In this document: positions 35,367 to 48,699 of the stretch, piece by piece
Layout: every line of letters begins with the position of its first letter
Position numbering within the stretch: the first letter of the stretch is position 1
DNA from: Trema orientale
Lineage: Eukaryota > Streptophyta > Magnoliopsida > Rosales > Cannabaceae
DNA length: 64,000 nucleotides
Direction: 5' to 3'
Assembly (NCBI GenBank): GCA_002914845.1
Contig: JXTC01000213.1
Coordinates: 1-64,000 of the forward strand
Translations under genes and position numbers: made by a program
Notes under the pieces: model-generated
Told to the model about the DNA's origin: nothing
Databases searched by the model: none
What the model saw: the letters and a program-made list of their open reading frames with translations, nothing else

Positions 35367-36115
35367 ATCAATGCAGAACTCGATCTCCCTATCAGGTGGT
35401 AGCCCGGGTAAATCCTCGGAAAAAAATCTGGAAATTCGCTAACCACTGATATCCAAAGGTACTGATCGGCAGTTCCCATCTCACCATCGATGGCAAATAA
35501 ATTCCCATAGCACTCTAGTTTCTTCCTTCCACCTAAGCATGCTTTCAGAATAGGACTTGGTTTCAAAGGATTCAAATGAGCTTGGTAGACAATAGGATAC
35601 CCATCCTTTGGAAAAAGAGTCACTCTCTTTTTAAAACAATCAACAGTTGCTCGGTATTTGGAAAGCCAATCCATACCGAGAATCACATCAAATTGTTGCA
35701 AAGGCAATACAACTAAATCTGCTAGTAGCTTCCTACCATCAATCACAATAAGACAACCACGACAGACAGTAGAAACATCGGTACCTCCACCCATGGGTGT
35801 TCCCAAAGTCAACACATGATCCAATCCAGAGTATTCTAATCCTAATATTTGTGCAAACAACATGGAGATAAAGGAATGAGAAGCACCAGTATCAAATAAG
35901 ACATGAGCCCAAGAGTGGGAAATAAGAATCATACCATCAACAACACCTCTGCCAGTATGGTCATGAGCCTCATCTACCTCTGCAACTGTATAAGCTTGAC
36001 CAAAAGCTTTGCCTTTTCCTTTGTTTCCTCTTCCTTGACCTGGGCGACTGCTACTACTTCCTGGACCAGTACTAGCATATCCACGTCCCCCTTGGTTCCC
36101 AGAACTTTGTGAAGT
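35363..36115 (-). pseudogene. Aspartic protease region
   Basis: The catalytic motif HVLFDTGASHSFIS is present about 15 residues into the open part from 35932, followed by QFDVILGMDWLSKYRATVDC, typical of plant gypsy proteases. The stretch 35933-36115 links it to Gag (GRGNKGKGKAFGQAYTV). It ends in a frameshift near 35400 (after SEFPDFFP). Confidence 0.85.
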
Positions 36116-37200
36116 CTAGAAATTCTGAGTATAGCCCTGGTTGTAGCCCGAACCTTGTGGCCTATACTGATGTTGGTACTGAGATCCATAAGGCTGCTGG
36201 TAAGGAGTGGAAGAGAATATTTGAGACTGGGTCTGAGATTGCACTGGTCTCATCTGACTGCCCTGAAAAGGAACTGAGGTACTCTGACTTCCCTGTGATC
36301 CTCCCTGAGACAATAGAGATTTTTGTTGGCGGTAGGGGCAAGCCTTCTTCTCGTGGCCTTGTTGTCCACAATTGAAACATCCATAAGGTCCATAGCGACT
36401 TTTTCCTGAAGAGCCACTATTGTTGCTACTCCTACTGTTCTGAGAATTCTGTCCTTGCCATTGTCCTTGGTTCTTTTTATTCATCTTTCTCCCATTGCCC
36501 TTATTTCTTGCATGATCCCTCGTTGTTGACCAATCATGAAGAAAAGCCTCAGCTTTTTGGGCTGTAGCAACTAAGTCAACGAGGTTATTGAAGGGTTGTG
36601 TGACAATCTTCTCCAAGATGGCTAGCCTTAAAGCTTCCATAAACTTGACAATCTGGAGGGTAGGATCTGTTCCAGGTCATAGCCATATTGTGCTAACTCC
36701 ATAAACCGCACATAATATTCATTCACCGTTATGTCACCCTGCTTGAGCCGTTCATACTCTCTAATCATAGCAGCTCTATGACTAGCATTAGCATAATGAC
36801 TCCTGAACAATCCCTCAAAGGTCTCCCAAGTCATATCAGTCACATCTTGAGATAACTTGACGGTCTCCCACCAATTTACAACTCTGTCAATCAGCTTGTA
36901 AGTACCAAAGGTTACTTGGAACTCAGCTGGTGTTCTAATAGTAGCAAAAGTCCTCTTGATGTCTCTAAGTCATCTCTCAGTCAAAGTGGGATCAGGTCTC
37001 CCATCGAATGATGGCGGATTGAGCTTCATGAAATCCTTGAAGAAATTAGCCTGATGGGCCTCAGGATCTCGCTCCATCCTTAGACCCGGTAATGCTCTTA
37101 AAGCATCATGCAAGTTTGCCAGAGGGACAGGAATTTGCTGTTATGGTGGAGGAGTCTCAGTCGTAGGCTCTTGTCTCGGTATTCTTCTCCTTGGAGGCAT
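36116..37200 (-). pseudogene. Gag with CCHC zinc knuckle, several breaks
   Basis: Translation would start at ATG 37198-37200 (MPPRRRIPRQEP). The Gag core (FFKDFMKLNPPSFDG, WETFEGLFRSHYANAS, RLKQGDITVNEYYVRF) is interrupted by TAA at 37141, TGA at about 36971, a frameshift near 36670 and TAG at 36116-36118. The knuckle CFNCGQQGHEKKACP is a perfect CX2CX4HX4C. Two of the stops look like TGG to TGA and CAG to TAG changes. Confidence 0.85.
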
Positions 37201-37311
37201 TATAGTTCTGTATTCATATGCCAAAGTGTTAGTGAGACAGTGATGCAAGTACTTTTGGAAAGAAGTCACAATCTAGTCTAATGGTGTCACATCCGAGGTA
37301 ATAAAACCTAT

Positions 37312-37323
37312 GCTCTGATACCA
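37312..37323 (-). other. Primer-binding site (tRNA-iMet) of the chromovirus
   Basis: The minus strand reads TGGTATCAGAGC nine bases inside the 5' LTR. Confidence 0.9.
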
Positions 37324-37332
37324 AAAATATTC

Positions 37333-39826
37333 TGTCACGACCCAAACCCCAGGCCAGTGGCAGAAGAGGAATTTCACAAGTGGAAATTCATAATCTATTT
37401 TTGAAAAAATTTTAGAAACTGTAATTCTTTAGAAAAACGACAACTAGTTAAAAAAAACGACAGCTTCTGTAAAAGATTATAAAAATAGTTCAAATTTTAA
37501 ATTCTCACAGTTTGTGATAACCACCAGACATAGACTGTTAATAATAGTAATAAAACATAAATATGCATCACCACTGTCATCACAAGTAGGCATAATAGAT
37601 AATACAGGCTAAATCCAAAGTATGAGCCTTAAATGTTATTACAATTCCAAAATGAGTTATTAAGTAGTTACCAACTACTAAACCAGAACAATCTTCCAGT
37701 CCTAGTCACTCCGCTCCGGAGTTGCCCAAGTCACACTATACACCACCTGAGAGGAGGGGAAAGATAAGGAGGTGAGCATTTACATGCTCAGTAGGAATTC
37801 AATTACTTCTTTAGTATGAATGCAATTTTGAAACCTGCATGGTTAGTACCTTTCCAAGATCCAGTTATAAAATACATTTGCAAATGATCAAGAGTAATCA
37901 CATATTTAAATTCAAAATCAAAACCAAAGTCACCATGTTCATAGTCATGTTTTACATATCATAAATCCACCAAATATAAGTATGTATATGAGCTCCCATC
38001 CTTTCATCACGGTCCTGTAATACCTCTTGAACAGAGATACCCAGCATCCTGACACTACCTGGAGGTGTGTCAGCAAATCCTGCGCAAGGGCCTAGGTCTC
38101 TCACCTAGCGCTGCAGCAACTCGCCAGCGATCTAAATACCATGATGCTAAAATAGAACTCAAGTATGTGATCCTATGGTAGGTACAACATATCATAAAGT
38201 GTGTAATAACCATGCATAAAGTATATCAAGAAATCATACTTTAAAACTCATTTGGAATTATTCTGGGATTTACAGAAAATTGGGCAGCATAATGGCTGTA
38301 TTTTCCCAAAACCAAAATTTTTAAACCTGCATAAAAACCATACAAACAAATCCCATAACAATCCAATATATCTCAACAGTTCACAAGTTTATCAAATACT
38401 CAATCAAACCATTGAAGTCCATGAAAATCGACATTTTCAAGAAATAGGTCATAATGCATAATTTAAAACAAAATAAGTTAAAAACTTGGTAATTGAACCC
38501 CTACCTCACCTGGATAACTAGACTAAGCTATCGGCGCCCGTAGATTCTTCCATTGATCAACAGGTCGCTCGGAGGGTCATTTTGGGATCCCGTGAGCTCA
38601 CTTTGAGGGGTGACTTTCCGAACGAAGCGTCAAATCATGAAACTGAGGTCACCACTGAATTCAGAGCACCCAAAAATGTTGGATTAGACATATAATTCGA
38701 TTAATTTGGGCTTCGGGCCCGTGTCACGCAAATCGAGGCAAAATCCCGAGCCTCTTGTCTCGGATTTCGTGCCAACTCAAAACTTATTGATGTTTTATAT
38801 CAAAACTCGTCTCTTGACCTTATTTGGTCCGATTCCGAAGTCCAATTTCAGTTTCGAGGTCTCTAGCTCAAATTTGGACTTAATTAGAAACTAATTAGAA
38901 AAGTTACAAAAATTTCAGTTTCGAGGCCTCTAGCTCAAATTTGGACTTAATTAGAAACTAATTAGAAAAGTTACAAAAATACCATTTTCTGAAAATATTT
39001 AGATAAACGCCATAAATTTCAGACCTGAATTTCTCTCAATCATTACATTCAATTTCCATAAATCTACCACTCTTTCTCCTATCTTAAACCACATTTTTAT
39101 CTCCTAAAGTTTCATGTACAATGGATTAACATAGCAAAAGTAATTGGACAAATGTCACTTTTCGTGACGAAAATACCACAAAAATTTTTAAACGCTCATC
39201 GGAGCTTTTCGGCCGGAAATTTGTGGCGGTGGAGGGTCGACCCACGTAGGAGGAAGCTTAGGCTTCAATTTGGTGGTGGTGGGTGGTGGCCAAAGTGGCC
39301 AAAATAAAGAAAAACTGCCGCGAAATGTCGTGGGCTAGGCTCGAGTTCGCGAGCTGCTTGCCGCAATTGGGCTGTGCGACGGGCGGAGCTGGTCGGCGGC
39401 GAGCTGTCGTCAGTCACCTGGGGAGCTGTCGGCAGGAGCTCGGAGTCTGGGGCAGTGCCGGTTGCCGGCGGGAGTGCTGCAAAGGAAGGAGCGAAGAGAA
39501 GAAGAAGAAGAAGAAGAAAAATAAAGGGGAGAAGGGAGCACGTCGGAGAGAGGAGAGAAATTAGGGATTTAAGTGATTTTAGGGAAATTTTAACACTTGT
39601 CACTTATGGGCTAGTGGCCCAACTTCTCAAAATATATTTTAACCGCAAGTTCAAATTTCTCTTCAAACTTGCCCTTAAATATCTAATTTCGACCCCAACT
39701 TTGAAAATTTCTTCCACTTTGGTCCTTACCTGAAATTTATTCACACTTTAACCAATTTTATTTATTTTAAATTCTCAATTTTATGAAAAGACCAAATTAC
39801 CCCGTATAAAAATCAAGATTTTTACA
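37333..39826 (-). repeat. 5' LTR of the chromovirus, 2494 bp
   Basis: Full-length copy. Contains the 496 bp absent from the other LTR and a private 66-bp tandem duplication (38845-38910 and 38911-38976). A purine-rich (GAA)n run lies at about 39494-39520. Confidence 0.9.
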
Positions 39827-39831
39827 ATTTT

Positions 39832-39957
39832 GGTGTTACTTCATATTACATTAAATTTGTGAAGTAATAACCCAAAACTTTGATTCATTCTCATTCTTTT
39901 TCAAATCTTTTTCCTTTATAATTATTTCTCTACGGAATAGTAAACATGCCTGTTTAT
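39832..39957. mobile_element. Right part of the split MITE
   Basis: Inverted, it reads GGCATGTTTACTATTCCGTA then GAAAAAGAATGAGAATGAATC, close to the 7667-7980 MITE left end (GGGCATGTTTACTAATCGAT, AAAAAAGAATGAGAAGAATC). It begins directly after the gypsy TSD. Confidence 0.6.
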
Positions 39958-40127
39958 AATGTTGTGTTTCAATTGTTTCGAGCATAGTTTATGGCATGTA
40001 TAACCGAGTCAGGGACTCTCGTATAGTTTACCATCTAAACTAATAATGCATATTCACAAGACATGTATATATATGCGTGTATATATATATATACTAATTT
40101 CATAATTACACGTCAGCTGAAAGTTAG

Positions 40128-43100
40128 TCAATACATAACAGAGGCGTCTTCTTCAACTATGGAAGTGATTTCTCCGCTGTCCTGTCTGATTTCCACTTTC
40201 TTCCAGCTACTTCCGAATGAGATCTCACCGTCATAGCTTCCTCTGATGATGATCCTCGGATTCGCATCCTCTGCAACACTGGTTTCCGCAGCTCTTCTCT
40301 CTAGCTTCTCGGTAAGCTTCTCACGTGGAGTTTCCAGCTCTTCAGTCATGATTTCTGTAGAGCCAGAGCGAACGTGTTTGCTTTGGTCGTGATCTGAAAT
40401 GGAGACGTCGGTTGTGTCTGAGTGCCACGAGAATGACGAGCGTCTTGGACTTGAAGTGGAGCTATTCTTCGAAAGGTTTCGTCTCGCGTTCTTCAGCCAG
40501 CTCGCGAGGCCCTTCACTACGTTCTCTGTGAACACTGCTCTCTTCATGCCAGACCCCATCTGTGAAAATGTTAGATTTCAAAACTTTCGTGAATTGGAAT
40601 TCTCTCATCAACTAGTAAAGTTAAGCATTTGACTTAAAGTATTAATAATTTTTTTTGTCTTTTTTATCTGTACTTTTATGGAGTTATTTGATGACGTATA
40701 ATTTGATGCTATTGAAACCATGTAGTCCCTGCGGATTTTCCTTTTTATTGATATAAATATACGGGTTAACTGTCAAAGAATACCTTAAAAAATGGAAATG
40801 GTACAAAGATTATACCTCTGTACTTAAAACTCTTCAAATGTCTACGTTTTTTTGTACAAATTATGTGATATTTACTATCCATATTTAGTTACTAAATTTC
40901 AAGTATTTGGCAGCAAAAATAAGATATCATCTGTTTAGATTTCATGTCTACTGTCTAGTGAGTGAATTTTTGGTCAATTTGTACAGAGAGGATAGACATT
41001 TTAAGAGATTTTAAATGCTGAATATAATAATGGATAAGTCAAACTTGAGGTTTTTTTTTTTTTGCAGAAAGGACGTTCGTCAGGGTAATTTTTCTTTTTG
41101 CAGTTCACGTTGCAGATATATTATATCTAATTCGCATCATTCCCATTCTGTAGAAGTACTATCTCTTATCTTGTAGAAACAAGGAAATTGGTATTTGAAT
41201 GATATCCTTCACCTCTCCTAGAAATTTTAATTCTTTATAGTAGAATATAAGCTCGTACCTGAGTAACAAGTGCATAAAGAGGTAAGGTGACATAACCACA
41301 AAGTAACTGCACAAGAACTCCCATAGAAATTGTGATAGTCATGTCCTCCGTTGCACGATGGAAGCAGGATCTTTGACCAAACTCAAACTGTTGTTGCCAA
41401 TGGGGATCAGCTTATTTAGGATGTCAAAAATTTCTTGAGCTTACCAACTTAAGATACCTACCCATGTCCAAGTGAAGAATGCCAGCTGAAAGGAGTTCTG
41501 CAGTCAAAATCGACAATCTTGTTAGAATCCCACCTACTAGTAATTTTTTTTAAACTATTATACAATTAATATATATCTCTATCACTGACCATCGATAGCC
41601 TTTCTACAAATGTATAATTCAACAGCAAACTTTTCTTCTTCTCTCATATAATCAATTGCAAATCTATGTAAAGTTTAGCCTTTTGCAGAACAATGAATCT
41701 TAGTAGTACTAAAATTTTTCTTTCTTCTTCTTTTTTTTTTTTTTTTTTTTCCTCTATTTAAGATATGAAAAGAGAAAGAAAGAGAAGAAGGGTGACTACC
41801 ACTGATATGACATTCGTGTAAACCGCATTGTTGTTTGATGTATGAAGGGAAAGAAGCAAGTAAAGCAATGTGAAGTATATTGCTGAGTGTTACTCTATGA
41901 TCTGACCATCAGAGTAAATAATTTTGGCTAGGTTCAGTAGTTTCATGAGTAATTATTGAACTCCGGACAAGCGAAAATTAAAAGAGATACATATAGGTAC
42001 CTGAATTAGGACAAACTGTATGAGATGAAGAAGCCAACCAGGTCGGCCAAACCAGAAAAGATCATTATTTGGTTTCACAACGAAACTTCCTCGGATGACA
42101 GGATTTTGCTTGAAAGTCTCCACACACATTTTGGTTATTATGACTTGCAGCTTTGCTCCCACAACCAGAACAATCTTCAATAGAGCACACGGCATGGAAT
42201 ATGGTTAAGACAAATCTTACATGTGATAAAATAAGCATATCAGCTCAATTGGAAGAATTTTATTATGATTTGGCAAAGTTTCTGTCTTACCCCTAGAGGA
42301 ATGAAAGGTAGCCAGTAATGGTTGTAAAACACTGCAAGCAGATCATGCAAGACACAATATTAATAGTTCAAAGAAATCATACTTTTGCTGCCAGAATGTT
42401 ACCTAAGGAACTTAGAGTAAGCAGCAGTCGTCTTACCATGCGCGCTGAAGAATATGAAGAGAACGCAGAAAATCCATATCCAAAATCTGCAAGATTGTAC
42501 GAGAATATTATATTCTGAATTCGTAGCAAAATTTTTGTTAACGTGTCAGGCTTAACCCTTTTTATTAATTTTTTTTTCTCTCTACGTTTTCGGGTCTTAT
42601 TGATGAAATGATCTTCACCTGACTCCAACCACCTGCTCAAAATCATCATCATAAGCTCTGGCAAGAAATTTCTGGAAGTTGAAGTTGCTGCCTTCAGAAA
42701 AGTTGGCCTGGAGAAACCAAATTAGAAGAGAACATGAGAGCTTAAGCTGAAAAATAGAAGCATCCCATAAAACATTGACCTATATTTATAATAGTCAATT
42801 ATACAAAATCTCTTGATTATATTTTACTTTCTTACTACTGGTCTATATGTGTATTTGTATATTAGATGTTTGGCTTTCCCAAGTCCAAACTAATAGGGTA
42901 CTGTTCTCTGTTTCTTTTGATGTTTCTGTTATGTACATCATCTTGGTGATACAGCTTACCGTAATGAACCCATTCCGAAGAGTGAAGTAGTCAGCTTTTG
43001 AAATTGCTGAGCCACTAAACTGCCGAACCAAACAAACCTAAAAAAAAAGATAATATTATGGGGTCAAATAAATAATGTTACACCAGTCAGGAATATACTA

Positions 43101-45328
43101 GAGCCTGATCATACTTACGTTTTGAAAGAAATAAAAGAAAGAAACCATGATTTTTTTAACATGACCATATAATGTCTTGCCAAAATGTAGTGGAGAATTC
43201 AACTTTTTGAAACTTCAAAATGGTGGAAATTTATGAATAAAAGAGAATTGTAAAAATCAACAACGTGCCTTTGAAATGTTCTACTTTTCAATATATTTAC
43301 ATGTTTGACCTACAATTTTTGGTTGGAGATGAAGGTAGTCGCTAGGGGCAAATGATAGCTAAATTATTATTGTCTTTGACTTTTCCTGCATGCCATAGAA
43401 AAAGTGACATAATTGTTGCCACGGGGATACTGACATTCTACTTACTGGGCCAAGCAATACAGGGTATTTACTCCACAACTTCAAATGGCGCTTGCCAAAG
43501 GTTGTTTGATCGCTATACTGGAACCTCCTTGGATCTGCAACATGTATATGAAACTAAATTATATGCATATGAAATATATATATCTAATATCTACATGCAA
43601 CGTATGTTTCATAGGTTACATGTTACGTGGAAATCTATTATATGTAAAAATATACACGTCTTTTGGCTCAGAGTATAAGCCAGCGTACCATTAGCAATTT
43701 GATATTCGAGAGTTTGAGTCTCATCCTCCCACGATTTCCATTTTCTCATCTGCTCATTAGTCATACGTAATTAAATAATTGATAAAAATACGGGCAAGCA
43801 AGAAAACATGACCTGACCCTACTAATTAAACACAACTGCAAAACTATCATAATCTCAATAATTTCAGCCCTTGTCATAACTCATCACAAATAATTAAATA
43901 CTTGCCAAACTTTTTCAAGAGAATATAATTAATATATTATGTATGTATATATGTGAGATCCAGCCATCCAGGGGTTGTTGCCTTTCACATTCTTTCTTCT
44001 TATTTTGGGAATATTTCTACTTGATCAAATTTATATTTACTGTTCTTTATTAGGTTTAAATATATTATACAGTTTTAGTGTCATAGATTACTAGGCACTC
44101 TCGAAAAGTTCTTTACCATGAGAGGGCTGCTTTCCCGTTAGTCTAATCACATCCTTCCATTCATGTGGGCTCACAGAAATGAAAGGTTGTAATGCAACAG
44201 TCATCATAAACTAACTGTTTTTGGTAGCCCTCATACTATAATTTTAAGCGCCGTGAGGCCAAAAAATGGCTCTTATTTTAATCCACTTAATTAAAATTTG
44301 AATATAGACATACCTTGGCTATGCCAAGAAACATTGTAATGAGGCAGTACAGAACATGAGACACTGCCAATACAGAGACGAACATGTTAAGCTGAAAGAC
44401 TCCTTCCCTTGACAACAGAGAAACCATCCCCTGATAATAAAAAAAAAGTTCACAAATATTACCAAAAACATAATAATGAAAAAATGAAAAATAAGATGAA
44501 GAGTTCTAAACTTTGGACCACAATGTCAATAGTCTTAATTATTAATTTTCTAATTTTGCTGCACTTTTTTTTCAATGGTTGTATTGATTAAGCAATCGAT
44601 CGATCGAGGTTGCAGTAGTCAACTGATTTAAATTACCTTTGACTCGCAGAAATTTTGATCAGAGGTTATCTCTGAAAAGAAACTAGTGGTGTTAGACTCA
44701 TGAGACACAGACTCATACTCAGCCCGTTCTGAAAACTCCACAGGATCTTTGCATGGAAGAAAAGAGTTTTCCACTGTTTGGCTTACGCAGATTTTTGATA
44801 TGGGTGCTTCAGATACCGTCAGTAACAATGATATGAATCCCATCTTCATCATTTCTGAAACAACCAAATATTCCAATATATACACATATTCATATAGATA
44901 TAGAGAGAGTAAGATAAATCTGTGTGCATATACATGATATAATATATGTACAGATATAAATAGATGTAAGAGTTCATGTACGCATATGTATTCTTATATG
45001 CTAACCTGTCTTGAACTTTTCTAAAGCTCTATTGAGAGATTTTCTTTTCCTTTTCCTAAGAAACTGATGAAACAATACAAAACCCACATCAGGTTTTCAA
45101 GCATATGTATAGTTCCCAAAATTAAGAACTTGATTATATTATGTAATTAGTAATGGATCCATATTATGCAAAAAGCATTTATGTACATGCATATATAAAT
45201 ATATATACCTTGGTTAGATAATGAAGACCGGCCTCAATGATAAAAGATAGTAGGAAGAAAAACAAAGCAAATATAGAAATAGCCCATGTTGGGGTATGTT
45301 CAAGGGAACCATTATTCTCTTCACCCAT
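40128..45328 (-). CDS. MLO family protein, 14 exons, 563 aa
   Basis: MLO proteins are plant seven-helix plasma-membrane, calmodulin-binding proteins, reported as calcium-permeable channels. Some are needed for powdery mildew entry and others for reproduction or root responses. Exons: 45209-45328, 45006-45063, 44637-44854, 44314-44430, 43689-43749, 43446-43534, 42960-43037, 42619-42707, 42437-42486, 42291-42331, 42001-42174, 41462-41497, 41259-41387, 40128-40559. All join in frame with GT/AG sites. The protein begins [16 protein letters not shown]. Helices lie near 16-34, 64-74, 143-168, 278-293, 300-318, 353-375 and 394-416. The four conserved extracellular cysteines are C82, C94, C129 and C385 (RSCFH). 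The calmodulin-binding site is about 432-450 ([16 protein letters not shown]) with L438 and W441. Motifs ([29 protein letters not shown]) look nearest clades V-VI, with low certainty. Exon 6 ends in LLGP where relatives often have LLW or LLG, the least certain junction. Confidence 0.92.
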
Positions 45329-45384
45329 CTTTCTCTCTCTGTATATCGATCTCTTTGATCTTAATTTTGTTTTCGGTCTTAGAT

Positions 45385-45400
45385 CTTATTATATATCTTC
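45385..45400 (-). promoter_or_regulatory. Probable TATA box of the MLO gene
   Basis: The minus strand reads GATATATAATAAGATC about 60-70 bases upstream of the ATG at 45328. This implies a short leader that includes GAGAGAGAAAG just before the start codon. Confidence 0.4.
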
Positions 45401-45479
45401 TATACCTTTTCTACAGAAAGAAGGGAGCCACATACTTATATTTATATTAACTTGCCATTAGTGAGGTGGAATATTTTTT

Positions 45480-48120
45480 CCAAACATGTCACTTTCTAAT
45501 TTATTTGGGATCTGTCATATACGTACTATAGTACCACGGAATACGGATAGTGGTTTCATTTTATTTTATTTTTGGTAAAAAAATAAAAATAAAAAACCCG
45601 AAGCCACGTACTAGTGCCTTCACCATCAATTTGTTAGCCCACCTGCACATCCAAACAAATAATAATTACGAAAGAGAAATTTATAAGCAAGGAAAAGTAA
45701 TGAATCAAAATTGGTCTCTGATTAATTGATATTGATACATACATATGTATATATTAATTCTATGCAAAACTATAATTCTAACATATTTGTATGCGATTGT
45801 TATAAAGAGAAACTCATATCAACCGAAGTTTATATGCAAAACTAATTCTAACATGTTTGCATCTAAAAGTTAGACTTTTATTGAAATACGAACTAACCGA
45901 ACTAATTAAGAACCTCAAGCTTTTTGTCTAATGATCAACACTGGCATATTTTTGTTTATACGACAGAAAGAAACTAGGTAATTAGACAGTGGTGCTAGAT
46001 TATGAACATGGATCTCTATTAATAAGTATAATTTATATAATATTAGAAAACGTTTTAACATAATAATTTTATTTTCGGTGTGTTAACGATCGAGTCGGTG
46101 CACGGAATGTGTCCACAATCTTAGCATATTATCCGGGACCAAAAAAATGAATGCGAAAGTCAAGACTTACGATCGATATAGATCAAGCCCACGTCATCAT
46201 TATCAGAATGTAGATTTACTTTGTTTCGTACATAATTGCTCCGTTCAAAGGTGGTAAAATTATATCAATCCAGGATTTTTCTTTTCCCTTAAAAAAAAGG
46301 GGTAAATATCGAACAATGGTATGAGATAGAATATATAGTTTAATTAAATTATAATTGCTTACAGTTTCATTTTTTTTAAAAGGAATTCGACGCATTACTC
46401 AAAATAAAATCATGTATCCATACCTCATATATATATGTATTCGAATGCTTAAATGCTTGAGAGACTTCAAAAATAAAAAATGAAAACTAGCTAGCCAGTG
46501 ACTTCATATATCGTAATAGTCTTTCAAACAAATTTATGGATAACTAATAGTAGTATTTAATCATTTCCATTTGACTATAGCGTTTATCATCTAAAATATA
46601 TAGCATTTGATCAATTTTGATATCATGGTATTGCTTGTACTCTGACTGAAAAGGCAATTTTTTTTTTTAACCCGGTTTTGATTCCATCAACAATATTGAT
46701 TCTGTGATTATTTTTATCAAGTTAATTAATTATAGTAGTTACATATTTAGTTATTAATGTTTTATGATCAGCCAATTTAGATGTGCATCTTTGTAAGAGA
46801 TGGTGTTGCTTACTAGAGATCAAAACAACGATAGGAAATTAATTTTTTCTAAATTACAAAACTAAATTATAATTTTGGAAAATATAGAATTTTAATCAAC
46901 TTGTTAAAAGAAAAAGATTAAAAACAGATGGTTAATCATTATAATTTAAAGAATAACCAGAATCCTAGTCATCGATCCCTTATAAAAATAAAGAGAATCT
47001 TAGTCAATGTTGTACGGTGTCCATTTTTTATGCCGTACCGACTGTATCATCACTTTATAATAAACTACTTAACATTATTTGGTTATTTTTTTCGCTGTTT
47101 TACTTACGTACACAACTGGGGGACCAAATCGGACTATGAATTTCTGATATTCTATCTGCTTGTCAAATGGGGCAATCAATTTCAGTTAGATCAAATTGAA
47201 ATACTGATTGGCAAATTCAAATTGTAGCCAAATAGCCATGGCGTGTCTAGCGACCTAGTATATACTCCATGTTATAAACCGTATACACCCCACTTTTCTT
47301 TAATCGCTTTTAACCAACATACATGATCTAGATGGATAATCCATTTTATGAACAGGTATATATACATGATAATTAAGAGGCGGTTAACTGGAAACTAGTA
47401 CTTCTTGATAATAATCAAGCTCTGATTAATTTTTATTTATCTCTTCAGCTTTCTCTGAAGCCAGTATTAACTGTGGGAAAACGTGATATATAGCTAGGTA
47501 GACAATTTACACTATTTAGTGGTTATGTGAAGTTTCTTTAATTTATTTTTGAGTTTGATAGAGTGATGAGATTCAAGTAGTACTTTTTCTTTTACAACTC
47601 GTGATTATGATTGTGAAATAAGAATTAATTTCAACTGTTATTCAATCGATAGATCGATCTGATCACTTACAAATTTGTTGTTGCGTAAAAAGTAGCTTTT
47701 GAAAATTGAGTGTTTGATAAAAAGCTGAAAAAAATCTAATTTTTATTATAATCAAAATTTTTTAAGTAACATAATAATACTAAATTGGCCAGAAAAATCT
47801 TTATAACTCATGATTCTGATTATAGAATAATATCTACTGCATTTAGTACTTGGTAAACCTATTTTTTGTCGAATTACATCATAATCTGCGGTCTAGAAAG
47901 CAGCTTTTGGCAAACAGTAGGGTAAAAGATTTTGTAAGTGATTGGCATAGACTCCAACTACTTTCAATAGCAATTTGTGAAGCTAAAAACTAATTGTTAG
48001 CTCATATACTTCCAGCTTTATCAGAATCATAAATTCTCTATACACCACAATAATACCAAATTGTCTGTGTAAAACATTTTTATTGAAAATGTATGGTACA
48101 TGACAGTCTGCCAAAATATC
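45480..48120. other. Intergenic upstream of MLO, no gene seen
   Basis: AT-rich. AAAGTAGCTTTTGAAAATTG (47690) and AAAGCAGCTTTTGGCAAACA (47898) words suggest an old MITE, but I could not set its ends. A 99-codon frame at 46928-47227 has no recognisable domain. Confidence 0.4.
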
Positions 48121-48124
48121 TGTT

Positions 48125-48690
48125 AACAAACTGTCATATTTGATACGTTGTATTGTATTGTATTGCATTGTGATGTATTGTATTGAGTTGTATTATTCTA
48201 TTATAAGACTATGTTTAGTTTTCCATTATATTAAGATGTTACATTAAAAGTTAATTTTAAAAAAATACATCTTTTAAAAGTTCATTTAAAAAATTACAAT
48301 TTTTTAAAAAATATTTTGAAAAATACCACTTCTAAAATATCACTTTTCAAAAGTTATTTTTCAACAATACCACTTTTTAATTTTAATTTTTGAAAACTAT
48401 CACTTTTAAAAGTATTTAGAAAAATACCTCTTTTAAAGATGATAAAGTGATGTGAGAGAAATGGATGAGATAAAAATAGAGAAAGAGAAAGTGATGAGAA
48501 GGAAATTAAAGACAGAGAAAATAATTAGAGTCAAATGTTATAATACGGTGTAATACAGATTTTTTTTTATTAGATAATACTTTATGTATTGTATTCAGTC
48601 TTGATATTATATTAAGTAGTACAATATAAAATACAACCAAGCATAGTATTAGTTTGTGTTTAATTAATACAGTACCAAATATGGCCTATA
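48125..48690. mobile_element. Possible MITE with TTTGGTAC-type inverted ends
   Basis: The left end CATATTTGATACGTTGTATT and the inverse of the right end, CATATTTGGTACTGTATT, match. TTGTATT runs follow on both sides. The middle (48250-48440) is a degenerate array of AAAATACCACTTTTAAAAG words. No clear TSD. Confidence 0.4.
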
Positions 48691-48699
48691 TTGATTTAA

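Larger units (their letters stand above)
30549..39826 (-). mobile_element. Complete Ty3/gypsy chromovirus (Tekay/Del-like), inactivated
   Basis: A 9.3-kb element with two long LTRs, a primer-binding site, a polypurine tract and gag-pol on the minus strand. A perfect 5-bp TSD ATTTT (30544-30548 and 39827-39831) shows both ends are original. Domain order is Gag, protease, reverse transcriptase, RNase H, integrase, chromodomain, the Ty3/gypsy chromovirus order. The C-terminal chromodomain with VKVLWEHHKEDEATWE and long LTRs suggests the Tekay/Del lineage. Several in-frame stops and frameshifts break the polyprotein, so this copy is not autonomous. A copy of the family in opposite orientation ends at position 113. 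Confidence 0.95.

Noticed and set aside
43674..43750. tRNA- or SINE-like sequence (GGCTCAGAGT followed by GAGTTTGAGTCTC)
   Set aside because: The minus strand of 43689-43749 is MLO exon 5 ([17 protein letters not shown]) with proper splice sites, so the box-like words are coincidence.
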